From: Albugo candida | Taxonomy: Eukaryota; Oomycota; Peronosporomycetes; Albuginales; Albuginaceae | Length of the DNA: 21,946 nt | Direction of reading: 5' to 3' | Assembly: GCA_905220665.1 (NCBI GenBank) | Contig: CAJNAR010000112.1 | Span: 1-21,946, forward strand | Position numbers and translations under genes: made by a program | Notes under the pieces: model-generated | Database searches by the model: none | Told to the model about the DNA's origin: nothing | Seen by the model: only the letters and a program-made list of their open reading frames with translations | Part shown: piece after piece, positions 10,740 to 19,892 of the stretch | Layout: every line of letters begins with the position of its first letter | Position numbering within the stretch: the stretch's first letter is position 1

Positions 10740-11886
10740 ATGCCTGTCAGTCATCATCCTTTTCCAGTAAAATGGAGCTTGCATTTGGCGACCAAGTTCT
10801 TCTCAAAATTCCAAATGCAAAGCAGGATATTTGCCAAAGGAAAAATTATCCGCAAAGTGTTCATGAGAGCAAGCTCACGGTCAACAGTGAATACTTTCGG
10901 TTGACTGTCGGCGTGGAAAAGTCGTTGTAAGAAGTTGATGGCGGTAACATATGAGTCAGCAGCCTCGTTCTTCATGGAAGCGAAGTTCGCCGAGAACTTG
11001 TAATATGGTAGGGTATTTCCAGCAACGTGGAGCAAAGGAAATCTCGTCTTGATTGTTTCATATGTGCAATCTAGCAACAAGACGTCGCAGTTCTTCCATA
11101 AGAGTTCCACATTTTTTGAATAAGCGAAGAAAAAATGTGTGATACGCTTATCGGAATCTTCTCGATATTTATTTCGAACTCGAAGTCCGTGAAGGTTTCA
11201 AACAGCATCTCCATTGAAATCGTCCATCGAGTTTTCTGATTGCATTCTTCTGCTTCAAATTCCAGAGCTTTCGCTGAGTGAGTTCCAATTGCTAGCTTTC
11301 AAACCGGACTGAAAGAATCCAGCAATTTTTTCTTCTTGAGACTCCGAGATGCGAGTGTGAACTGGATGAGCGGCCCTGACGGTGGAAGTTTCGTGGCTAT
11401 GCTCGTTGCATGTAGTTGTAAAGGACCAGGTGCCGTCTGTAATTAGGAGGAGATTTTTAATGTGAAAGTTGAATTCCTCGGTGAAGTCACTCAGCCATGA
11501 TGCGTGGCTTTACCTTTCGATTCCTGTCCAACACCTTTGAATGGACAGTCAATGATTGCAAGGCCTTTCGCCTTCCGATACTTTGTTACTGAGACAAGTC
11601 CGTGACGGTTTCGATCTACGCCTCCACGATCGCATTTGTAGTGAGCAACTTGTCGTCTATCCCGCTGCTTGTATGAGGACTTGGTGACGATTCCATAGCC
11701 ATTTGCAGCAGCTAGCACATTCATATGTTCTTCCATGGTCTTCCGCACGGTGAATTGTTTGTACTGCTGCTGCTCCATGTCCATCCATGCCTGCTGAGAG
11801 TACTGCGGATATCTAGCCCGATTCGTGAATGAGCTCGTGTAGAAAAGTAGACAAGTGACCTGATTGGCTGACGTATTTAGCAGCAA
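10740..11886 (-). pseudogene. MULE-family transposase relic with FAR1-type DNA-binding domain
   Basis: Read right to left. At 11886-11500 there is a FAR1/WRKY-GCM1-like zinc-finger region: the FTVRKTMEEH lead-in, YGIVTKSS, YKCDRGGVDRNRHG, then DCPFKGVG. After a stop and a frame change, 11463-11270 encodes W-FTT-CNEHSHE and HPVHTRIS, the usual end of this domain. Further frame changes follow. From about 11160, DKRITHFFFAYSKN leads into the MULE DDE core: LLLDCTYETIKTRFPLL (first Asp), FTVDRELALM and LCIWNFEKN, where the family usually has W-H. It ends at 10754 with no C-terminal part. At least three frame breaks and the lost 3' end mean it cannot make active transposase. No terminal inverted repeats were found. 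Only about 90 bp separate it from the satellite edge. Confidence 0.85.
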
Positions 11887-12539
11887 TTAAATTTTGTGAG
11901 CTGTGATTGGTTAGCTCAATTGTCTGCGGTCATAGTACTAGTCTCTGTGGCCATAGCGGCGGCCTTAAAGATATCGATATTACTGGGAGTAGACTAAGTG
12001 AATTCTCTTGCTGCCTAGGCTATTTTTGATTTTTTGAATGATACATATACGTTCAACAGACGGTTCCACCAGCACCTGTGAGAAATAATACTATATCCTC
12101 TCGCTGATAGCCCTGTATTGCGGCTGCCTCAAATCACCTTGATACGAGAGTGTGTCAGCACCGTGTTTCCAGACTGGGTCCACCATACTAGGTGAACAAA
12201 GCCTTCCATATAGCACTAGGGTCGGGGTTGCAGTTGGATTTTATTTGCTTGTGCCGAACCCATAGCAATGAACTTCGAATCCGTCCAGTAGAATGACCAA
12301 ATGGTCGTTGCGTTGCGCTTTGGTACCGATCCTTTGCAAGCCGAATGCGTTAGTCCTAATCGCAACACTGCCGTCGAAAGCATCGAACGTGCGCACTAAA
12401 CGTGGTGTAGATCACGAAATCTGCTGGAAATGTCGAAGCTGCTAATCGCTGATCGAGCAACAGAAGATCCTATCCGTCCAGACTAAAGGCTTGCCACTGC
12501 CTGAAATGCAAGCCATAAGTCCGATATATTATGCTGCTA
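11887..12539. other. Spacer with no recognisable gene
   Basis: Between the MULE relic and the next broken gene. I searched both strands by eye for long open frames, transposase motifs and tRNA-like boxes and found nothing I can name. Short open stretches on the minus strand (for example near 12240-12330) are too weak to call. It may hold more decayed transposon sequence. Confidence 0.4.
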
Positions 12540-13320
12540 GTTCAACCAATTTCGTCCGTGTCGTTGGCACGATTGCACATGCAATTTGCGTCTAACATGG
12601 ATGGCAGGAGAAAAGCTGATATCAAGTAGGGAGTAGGTCCAGCCATCATTGTGCTGTTTGATCGTAGTCGATAGAAAGATACTCATAATATTCCACTGAA
12701 TTTGGAGATTGGGTTCATAATATAATGTCGGGTAGAGTACCTGTTAGAGCCCAGAAACGAGATCGAGCTGGCAACATCCTAAATGACAATTGAGACTGTA
12801 GATTACCAAGGAATAGAAGAATGCGTCTTCGACGATGTCGTGATATAATCCCAAATTTCCAAGAACCGTCCTCAATCTGCTCAGTCGATCCCTCGCGCGA
12901 TGACCAATGTGTCAACATCGAATGACTCTTGTTTTCTTCGGAAGGTGTCCAGACAGTTTTAAGAGTTGAGAACGTGAAATAGAGGTGGAAAATCATGCCT
13001 CTGCTTCCTTTCAACTCCCACATAAAACGATCTGCTTTTTGAGCTGGGCTGAATTCATGTGATGAGAGCAATCGTTGAGTGGAAACGCTGAAGTATCTGA
13101 GTGACTTAATTGTAAAGTCGAGGCAAAGACTTTTGTTCAGCCACATCAATGTATGAATCCCTTCCTCGTTGTAGTATTGGTCGACGAATTCATCACGGAA
13201 TGGTAATTCAGCTTCAGAATTCATGATGCTTGCTTTATCGATACAAACAGAAGTAGACTTTATCAGCAATATCGCAACACGGTATGTGGCAAAAGATGTC
13301 GCAGAAGATATTCGGTTCAC
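12540..13320 (-). pseudogene. Frame-broken gene of unknown function
   Basis: One frame is open for 201 codons (13320-12715) and includes FRDEFVDQYYNEEGIHTLMW and SPAQKADRFMWELKG. Its second half turns arginine-rich and unprotein-like (SRHRRRRILLF). In another frame the same strand reads LDTFRRKQESFDVDTLVIA (about 12950-12890). Then from 12878 to 12540 there is a run of about 110 codons with one TAA (12744-12746), including RTVLGNLGLYHDIVEDAFF and LYPTLYYEPNLQIQW. The protein-like signal thus jumps frame at least once and crosses stops. I do not recognise the family. It may be a decayed cellular gene or an intron-containing gene whose splice sites I could not resolve. Its 5' end overlaps the kinase relic on the other strand. 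Confidence 0.35.
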
Positions 13321-13426
13321 AAGGTTTAATATTTTTAGGACTGACCTACGTCATACTTCTAGCTCTCGGCGCAGATCCCTGGTCGTCGAACTGGCTCCGA
13401 CTTTCCTATTTTTGCAGACAGATAAG

Positions 13427-13640
13427 TGATGACGATTTGTTATATGGCCCAAGATCTAATCGGCACCGTTACTTTTGCCGTACCCGAAATGGGCAAGAAA
13501 AGCAAGTGGCTATCAAACAAATACTACCTTCAATCGACACTGATCGGCTTAGAGTGGTTTATCAGGAAGTAAATTTATTGAAACCGGTTCAAATATTGAA
13601 TTTAATGAAACAAATACGGTCGCATGAACTCCCTGTTTGA
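13427..13640 (+). pseudogene. Protein kinase N-lobe relic
   Basis: In the frame open from 13284 to 13640 the segment QVAIKQILPSIDTDRLR (about 13503-13553) is followed by VVYQEVNLLKP. This is the subdomain II lysine (codon 13515-13517) and subdomain III glutamate of a Ser/Thr kinase. The spacing resembles STE-type (MAPKKK/Cdc7-like) kinases. The glycine-rich loop is not readable in this frame; an echo (LIGTVTFAV) lies in another frame near 13459. The frame closes at 13640, so there is no catalytic loop, DFG or C-lobe. A fragment near 14130-14160 in another frame reads SYSSKTDICS, reminiscent of the usual SDIWS motif, but that is weak. The product would not be an active kinase. Confidence 0.5.
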
Positions 13641-14649
13641 CCTCAAGGAGGGTATACTTGATCAATAGGATCTATACTGGATTGAGGATAGAACGCTTCA
13701 TTCGAGCCAATTCTACCTGAACAACTCAGCAACGCGAATATTGATATGGATGTGAATAATTCGCATCGCACTAGACACATATAAGTTCGGATAATCATTT
13801 ATCTTGAGAATGGTGTATAATACAAGCACGGTGAACGAGTCCAGTCCTTGACGAGATCCGTTGAAATGCTCATGAATCAGGCGCTTTTAAGGATATAGCG
13901 GGGAGCTGAACGATCGTACAAATACGAAAACGATGATTTACTCGACAGTCGAACTGCTTTGTGTGCGCATGAGTTGAAAAGGAAGTACACTTGATTCAAA
14001 TAAGATAAGATGGATTGCGCATGTACGAAATCAAAGTGCTGAAAGCATTTAATGGGCTATGGATTAGCGCAACTCTCATTTCATCCATGGAATTGTGCTG
14101 TAGTATACATTCCATGGCTCGAAAAATCTTATTCCTCCAAGACAGATATATGCAGCAACTTTTCACGTCTTATGTACTACGTTGCCTACCATCGACATAA
14201 TATCGACTACCTTTGAAGCCTCTACATCCTTTTAACCAGCGATGGATCTCGTAGCTTTCGGACATCATTCACTTGTGCAAACTCTCTCAAACATAGACAA
14301 AGTTTACTCAAATCCACACATAAACTCTTGTTATCAAAATCATCGTAGTTTCCTACATCACTCAATACCATATTCGCTTACGGCTAGATAGAAAGTAGGA
14401 AGACGTACTAGACATTCAGCCGCTCCTTGAAGTCGATTAATTCACACAAAGTACTCCTCCATATACTACTGAATCACGTACACGATCTCGGAACCTGTCT
14501 TTGACCAGCATGGATAAAACTAGGAGATGAATCAGGCAGCATTATTTATCTTGGGGTAGAGCACACATACACGGACGCCGATGCAAAGGATTTATCTGAT
14601 CTGGGCAATCATGATGAATCGGCTTGTACAAATATACTGATGTATCGCT
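13641..14649. other. Spacer, possible remains of the kinase gene, otherwise featureless
   Basis: No open frame here exceeds about 60 codons. Short islands (GYGLAQLSFHPW and SYSSKTDICS near 14055-14160, plus strand) might be kinase C-lobe debris, but stops and frame changes prevent a firm call. From about 14220 to the Tc1 boundary I see nothing. Confidence 0.35.
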
Positions 14650-14651
14650 TA

Positions 14652-14679
14652 TACACTCCGCGCCATAAAGATAGAGACA
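14652..14679 (+). repeat. Left terminal inverted repeat of the Tc1 element
   Basis: Inverted match to 16207-16234, with mismatches only at positions 19 and 24 of 28. The TA at 14650-14651 precedes it. Confidence 0.9.
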
Positions 14680-14911
14680 CGTGTTTTTCTTAGAAAAAAA
14701 TGTGAAAAAGTGTAGACTGACTGCACTATACATACATTAGATTAAAATAAGCACGGCGGTTTGGGTTCTTTACTCGAAGTCAGAATTGGATTTTTCAATC
14801 TATAGTTATGGGCAAAACAGGGAAAATAGGCCGCGTCAAAATGATAAGGAATACCTGTTATATTGCGCGTTCCTCGACTTTGAACACTGCATTTATGCTC
14901 TAAGAGTGGTG

Positions 14912-15906
14912 CTAGTAGTGTGTCTTGAAACCCTTTAGCTCAATGACCTCCAAGCAGCGATCGCTCATCGATTTCAAGAGCACATGTAGCCGTTCTTGAC
15001 TGATTTCTGACCACGCTTCCCTGACTGCCGCATCAAGCTCGCCAACCAAGTGATATTGGCGACCGTTATCGTAAACAGAACGCGCAATGTCACCCCAGAG
15101 ATTCTCTATCGGATTTAGGTCCGGCGAAAGAGACGGCCACTTCATCACATTGAGTTTGAGGTCCTTGAGAAAGGCACAGGTCGATTTAGATGCATGGATA
15201 CTTGCGTTATCATGCTGAAATTCGTAGCCATCTTGATGTTCACGATCTGCGAAAGGTAATAGATGGTTAGTTTACGTCTCCTGGTAGTCAAACGAGTTCT
15301 GACGACCATTCAATGTGGCCAAGGATGTCAACCCTTCTGCGGAGAAACCGCCTCAGACCATGATGCCACCCCCTCCAGTTTGACGGCTATAAAATATCCT
15401 TGCTTCAAGCCCGATATCGTGCCAATAATACTTGCAACCATCTGGTCCGTCCAGCGCAAACCGTTTCTCGTCTGAAAAGATGATCCGGTCCCAGCCAGTG
15501 CAATCCTTGAGCTTCTGTTTGGCCCGTTCAAGTCGTGCCGTGTGGTGGCGCTTCGTGAGTTTCGGCGTGGTTTCATTTTCTTGTAGACAAGATGAGGCGC
15601 TCACTGGAGAAGGCGCTGAACGGTCCTCTCGCTCACCTGTGGGCTCACGGTGTTGGCGATGGCAGCAGCGGACAAATCTCCGCTGATTGCGGCATTGATG
15701 ATGCACCGCGCATCACACGGCCCAAGTTTCGGCTTCCTTCCAGGGCTCTTTCTCATTCCATAGCCATCAGGATTTCTTAGGTAAGCGTGGACGACGTCTG
15801 TGGAGCGCCCTAGGCTCGCAGCAATCGTCCGTAGAGTTTCTTTGTTCGACCTGAGGGCGTCAATTTGCCCTTTCTCGTACTCGGTCAGAGCCGGCTTTCG
15901 CCCCAT
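14912..15906 (-). pseudogene. Tc1 transposase, disrupted by stops and frameshifts
   Basis: Starts at ATG 15906 with MGRKPALTEYEKGQIDALRS, then the paired helix-turn-helix region (TIAASLGRSTDVVHAYLRNP, GRKPKLGPCDARCI, VSERTVQRLLQ). A TGA ends this part at 15601-15603. After it, LVYKKMK leads to a frame change and PKLTKRHHTARLERAKQKL. The catalytic core follows: first Asp in IIFSDEKRF, second in QHDNASIHAS, Glu in SPDLNPIENLWG, with 34 residues between the last two (DD34E). The usual IMVWG is IMV-stop-G (TGA for Trp, near 15350), and another stop (TAA) follows about 85 bases on. The C-terminus LKGFKTHY ends at 14912. All catalytic residues survive, so the disabling changes look fairly recent. 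Confidence 0.9.
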
Positions 15907-16206
15907 GGCTTCGCTTCAAAAAAACACTAAACTCGACTATGAGCATGCAGAAAACATTCAGAAGAATCCATCCATGTTGACAAAAGGCGAAGAAAGTGCG
16001 TTGTCTACCTGTGTGGTCGAGTGGTGGTGGTGTACACTATCAATATGTCGCGCAGGTCTGTGTAACTTCCCGCCAAATATCCCACTTCCACTTATCCGAT
16101 CAACACAAACAAAACGCCAAAACGATTGGTTCAACGTAGGAAAATGTTTTATTCAATCAGTAGTCAAAACAAAGGAAAATTAAGCACAATTCAGAAAATA
16201 AACGGT

Positions 16207-16234
16207 TGTCCCTATATTTATGGCGCGGAGTGTA
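16207..16234 (-). repeat. Right terminal inverted repeat of the Tc1 element
   Basis: Reverse complement of the left end at 26 of 28 bases. The TA at 16235-16236 follows it. Confidence 0.9.
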
Positions 16235-16236
16235 TA

Positions 16237-16624
16237 CCTTTTCAAGCGCCTTAAAAAGAAGCATAGAAGCATATCGCAAGTGACTGCAACACTCCTTACT
16301 ATCTATTACTTACCCTTTAAATCAGCGGCTATGCACATCGATTCCACTTTGGTCAATTTATGTCACTGCGATCCTCACCTGGTGCTTTTTCTCATTCTCA
16401 TTTGATCCTTCGCGTTCTCCTTCTGATCACACTTATATCGTATAGAATAAATAATGAGCTGCAGACGATGGAGAATTTTTGTTAAGATACCAAAACTGAG
16501 ATTCTTTACTTTTCTTTTTCTTTTGTTTCCTTGTTTTCTTTCAATCTCCTGACAATAATCATCTTCTCTCGCCTCCCTTGCCAATTTCCAATAGCGACGA
16601 CACGACCATATAACACCCGCCAAC
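16237..16624. other. Spacer with pyrimidine-rich tract
   Basis: Between the Tc1 element and the coiled-coil relic. A T/C-rich run at about 16497-16552 (TTCTTTACTTTTCTTTTTC and onward) could be an old promoter-proximal tract. No gene is recognised on either strand. Confidence 0.4.
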
Positions 16625-18152
16625 ATGCGCCGAGCTGGTGGGGATACGTACTCATCCGGGAATCAACTCCAAGAGAACGACCCGACCAAGCTTATCCTCA
16701 TCCGACAAATTATCTTGACAGAATGATCAGCTCAAAAGTAGAAAACTTGATCTCAAAGAAGAGAGTCTAAAGCTCGACACGATGTTTGCTCAGGAACAAG
16801 CGACATCAAATCACCTGAACGCGCGACTTGATCAAATGTTGGAAGAACGCATTATGCTTCTGCATCAAGTCAAGCAGAAAGAATCGCAAATTGCAGCAGA
16901 AAAGGCGAGCATTCTGAATCTTTCTTATCGGTTACTCAGTTGCGTCTTTCAACTCGAACAAGAGGAAAAAGGTTCAGAAAAGCCGACTTAGAAAACACAA
17001 GAACGATCTCATTCAGTATAAGAAGCATTTGACCCAATTCCCGCCAAATAGGGTGTTGATATCTCTAAAGGCGAAGCCAACTATTGAAGTGTCTGATGCT
17101 GTGCAGCCGACCCACTTTGTCCACAAAATGAACGTTGCACGAAGAAATGAAGACAGAGGCCTCCAGCCTCAAGTTGATGAATTAGATAGGACGTTTCACT
17201 AATACAAACAGTATACTCGCTTTGGTTTCGTAGGAAATAGGAACAGCGAACTTTATCTTTATGAATCATTCTAATATCGAATAAAAAACTCTTACTTTGA
17301 TTTGCTTACCCGAGTGCATCTTGCTTCATTTCAAGCTTTTCTATCTACTTTGCAAGATAGAATCTTCGATTAAGAATTTAATAAGATACCTGCTTAAGCA
17401 AGAAGAGGCCTATTCAGTCAGTAGCAGCAAAGAACATTAAATCAGCTGTCACGACTGAGAGCGGGTCATGAAAAATGAAAAGGAGGGTCGTAAGGGCTAT
17501 GACTTGTGGTTAAAGTGTAGCACAGTAGATCAAGCGATATATTCTCTTTGCTACGTATCAATTGAGGACAAAGCTTGAGCTTTGCAAAGAATTGAATCAA
17601 CGCATCATAAACACTTTCAGTCACACACCACCTCATCCAGTGTCAACGTATGAAGAGAGCAAAAAAAGTTGGACTTCTCATTCTTAATGACAAACGAGAC
17701 TTGATGTATAAGAGGAACAATTCGACCAGCTAAACGCACATGATCGTGTCATTCTACCCTTATATTCAAATTAGCAGATTTCACATGAGTAAGCTTGAAG
17801 ATCATGGTTCCCTGTTCAGAACGTGAGATTTATTCATCGAGAACTCATCCCGAGTCATCATGCTTTTTGGAGTACGGCCTTTGTTCGAAAAATTCATCAA
17901 GAATTAGACTTACTGACGTCAACGTAGGCATCAAACGGGGAAGCTTCGCGTCACCATCAATTTTGCACAATAGGTGACTGGTCGAATTATACTGTCATGT
18001 CGCTATCTTCCATTTTGAATACTCCAGTACTTCGAACCCAATTGCAGCACTTGTTTACGCAAAGCTTTCCCTCAATACCAGCTCCCTTCTTTTCGGACTT
18101 GATTTGTGCTTATTGGAAATTGCAATCTAAATCGGAGATAAGCCGGCCTTGA
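16625..18152 (+). pseudogene. Decayed coiled-coil protein gene
   Basis: Protein-like pieces follow one another on the plus strand but in changing frames. MRRAGGDTYSSGNQLQEND to LIRQIILTE (16625-16723) runs into TGA. From 16719 another frame gives QLKSRKLDLKEESLKLD, then ATG 16782 and a heptad-rich stretch with HLNARLDQMLEERIMLLHQV and KQKESQIAAEKASIL. It stops at 16991. A third frame gives KNDLIQYKKHLTQFPP and continues to 17203. Later islands are LRTKLELCKELNQRI (about 17561-17605), EEQFDQLNAHDRVI, and from about 17819 to 18152 a frame with one TAG (RFIHRELIPSHHAFW, HQELDLLTST, LRTQLQHLFTQSFP). The composition (E, K, Q, L) indicates a long coiled coil. I do not recognise the family. Introns could explain some breaks, but several junctions lack a usable GT donor. 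Confidence 0.5.
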
Positions 18153-18447
18153 GTCATGACGTTGGGCGGTAAATTTACAGCACAGCGTGTTACATGGAGG
18201 CCTTGGCCATGTCTATCCAAGCACCAGACACGTCACCGCTTCAATACAGGTATACCGTATGCAAAGAAAAAGTCTCTGGAATTTTCTTTCTGTTTGAATG
18301 AGATTTGCACTTTTGTACTTGGATTGATTTTCTTGCAGTGCGTCCTATCTTAACTGTATATACCAATAAGCAGAACATGAATGCTCGCACGTCTTGCCTT
18401 TTAATATGCTAAACAGTGTAATTGCTTTTGTTTTTGAGATTTGTAAA
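18153..18447 (+). other. Region upstream of the thioesterase gene; possible extra debris
   Basis: Holds one more protein-like island, MEALAMSIQAPDTSPLQYRY (about 18194-18253), which may be a further piece of the upstream broken gene, and the untranslated region of the next gene. An upstream in-frame ATG of the thioesterase lies at 18394. I see no clear TATA box. Confidence 0.3.
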
Positions 18448-19680
18448 ATGCAAAAATGGTCAATATGCGGGCACTTTGCAATAACACTCGGTCTTTTGGT
18501 TGCTTTGCTCAATGAATACACCTATAGTATCGATTGCTTGAAGCACAATATTCCCGTACTCATTATGCACGGTATGGGTGACGCAGCCGAAAATACAGGA
18601 ATGATGAAAATACAACAGGTACCCAGCATCACTTATGTTTGTTGCTATTTTGCTCAGCTTGTCGTATATATCATTAGTTGGTGAGTAAGGAACTGGATGC
18701 GTATGTTTACTTAGCGAGAATTGGAGAGTCAAAAGAAGAAGATATCAAAAATAGTTACTTCATGCCAATGGTGAAGCAGCTAGAGATATTTTCCAAGCAA
18801 GTTAAAGAAGTAAGAGATATTCTACTGCAGCAAAGATCCGAGTTCCTAATGACGTTAATGAAGAATCCGAATCTTAAGAATGGTTTCAATGCAATTGGAC
18901 TCTCTCAAGGCAATTTACTCGTGAGAGCGTACATCGAGATCTACAACAGCCCACGCGTATTCAATTTTATATCGCTTCACGGGCCTTTAGGAGGTGTTTC
19001 TGCAATACCTCATTGTGCTCCAATCAATACATTTTGTAGAGAAGTGATATATGTACGTTGCCCAAGTCCCTTCCGTCACGCAAATAATCATTAACAGCAA
19101 GCAGTTGATCTCCCTAGGTGTATATTCCACACTAGTCCAAGGTACGAATGCAAAGCTAGTGAGGCAGAAGGTATATTGCATTCTTATTCATGTAGACCAT
19201 TTGGCACAAGCGAACTACTTCCGCGATCCTATGGCAATTACGAGGTATCTCGAACATGGTGCGTATCTTCCTATCAGTTTTTTTTGGGTATTAAGTTTTC
19301 TTGTAGCCCAGTTTCTGCCAGATATTAACAACGAAAAGATACACAAATTCAATGCTACCTACCGGAACAACTTTGCTTCACTGGATTCACTCATCCTAGT
19401 CAAAGCCAAAAGGGACACCCAGGTCTTCCCATCTGAATCAGAATGGTTTGGAGTATACGCGGATGTAGATGCCTTCAAAAGGATTTTGAAATACAACGAA
19501 ACCACGTGGTATCAGCAAGACTTATTTGGTCTCAAGGAATTAGACCGAGCCGGAAAGATACATTTTCATGAGACCGATGGCGACCATCTCGTGATCTCAG
19601 ATCAGACAATCATACAATTAGTGCGTAAGCATTTTCGTGAATCCCCATATTTCCAGTCGGATTCGGCGAGTGCTGCTTGA
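18448..19680 (+). CDS. PPT1: Palmitoyl-protein thioesterase (PPT1 family), 5 exons
   Basis: Removes palmitate from cysteines of proteins, normally in lysosome or vacuole. Exons 18448-18618, 18678-19052, 19102-19141, 19196-19258, 19307-19680 give 340 residues (human PPT1 has 306). An N-terminal hydrophobic run (FAITLGLLVALL, residues 10-21) looks like a signal peptide. HGMGD (41-45) is the oxyanion-side motif. The triad is Ser133 in GLSQG, Asp253 in KRDTQ, and His310 in DGDHL; the 57-residue Asp-His spacing is close to the human 56. SEWFG and GLKELDRAGK are family signatures. N232-A-T and N280-E-T are possible glycosylation sites. The start at 18448 is chosen because it opens the signal peptide; ATG 18394 would add 18 residues. 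The intron 2 donor is ambiguous: GT at 19053 or at 19044 (three residues fewer). Frame is clean throughout. Confidence 0.93.
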
Positions 19681-19892
19681 ATGTCAGCTTCGTTTTGCGT
19701 CATAGTAAACGAGATAATCATTTGTAAAATCAATCGCGAATCACGTTCTCTCTTGAATCTGCATAAACCCGTTCGCCTTTGATCTATGTGTGCGATATAT
19801 TTTTCGATACGGACGAACTATTTGCAAGATTGAGAATAGCTCTAAATTGGTGGCCAGCACTTAATTTGTGTGGTTTCCAGCATATTTTTTAA

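Larger units (their letters stand above)
14650..16236 (-). mobile_element. Tc1/mariner (Tc1-type, DD34E) element, dead, with TIRs and TA duplication
   Basis: The element spans 14652-16234 (1583 bp). Terminal inverted repeats of 28 bp lie at 14652-14679 and 16207-16234 and match at 26 of 28 positions, starting TACACTCCGCGCCATAAA. A TA dinucleotide flanks both ends (14650-14651 and 16235-16236), the expected Tc1 target duplication. A broken transposase gene lies inside on the minus strand. Preserved ends with a ruined gene mean it could move only if supplied with transposase in trans. Confidence 0.9.

Noticed and set aside
12200..12620. Possible second Tc1-like relic on the minus strand
   Set aside because: A few words resemble transposase loosely, but no DDE motif, helix-turn-helix or terminal repeat could be placed.
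15328..15780. Several overlapping plus- and minus-strand open frames inside the Tc1 element
   Set aside because: They are shadows of the transposase gene or its pieces after the frameshift. Only the minus-strand transposase frame has family motifs.
16143..16170. 15-base match (reverse strand) between the Tc1 5' region and the satellite: TACTGATTGAATAAA
   Set aside because: One A+T-rich 15-mer in 22 kb can occur by chance, and the flanks do not match.
16625..18152. Explaining the broken coiled-coil gene as sequencing errors
   Set aside because: The three genes just downstream have no frame error over about 2.7 kb of coding sequence, so the sequence quality seems good. Reads should still be checked.
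18156..18353. 65-codon plus-strand frame upstream of the thioesterase
   Set aside because: The sequence is not protein-like, and an overlapping frame (MEALAMSIQAPD) looks better. Neither can be called a gene.
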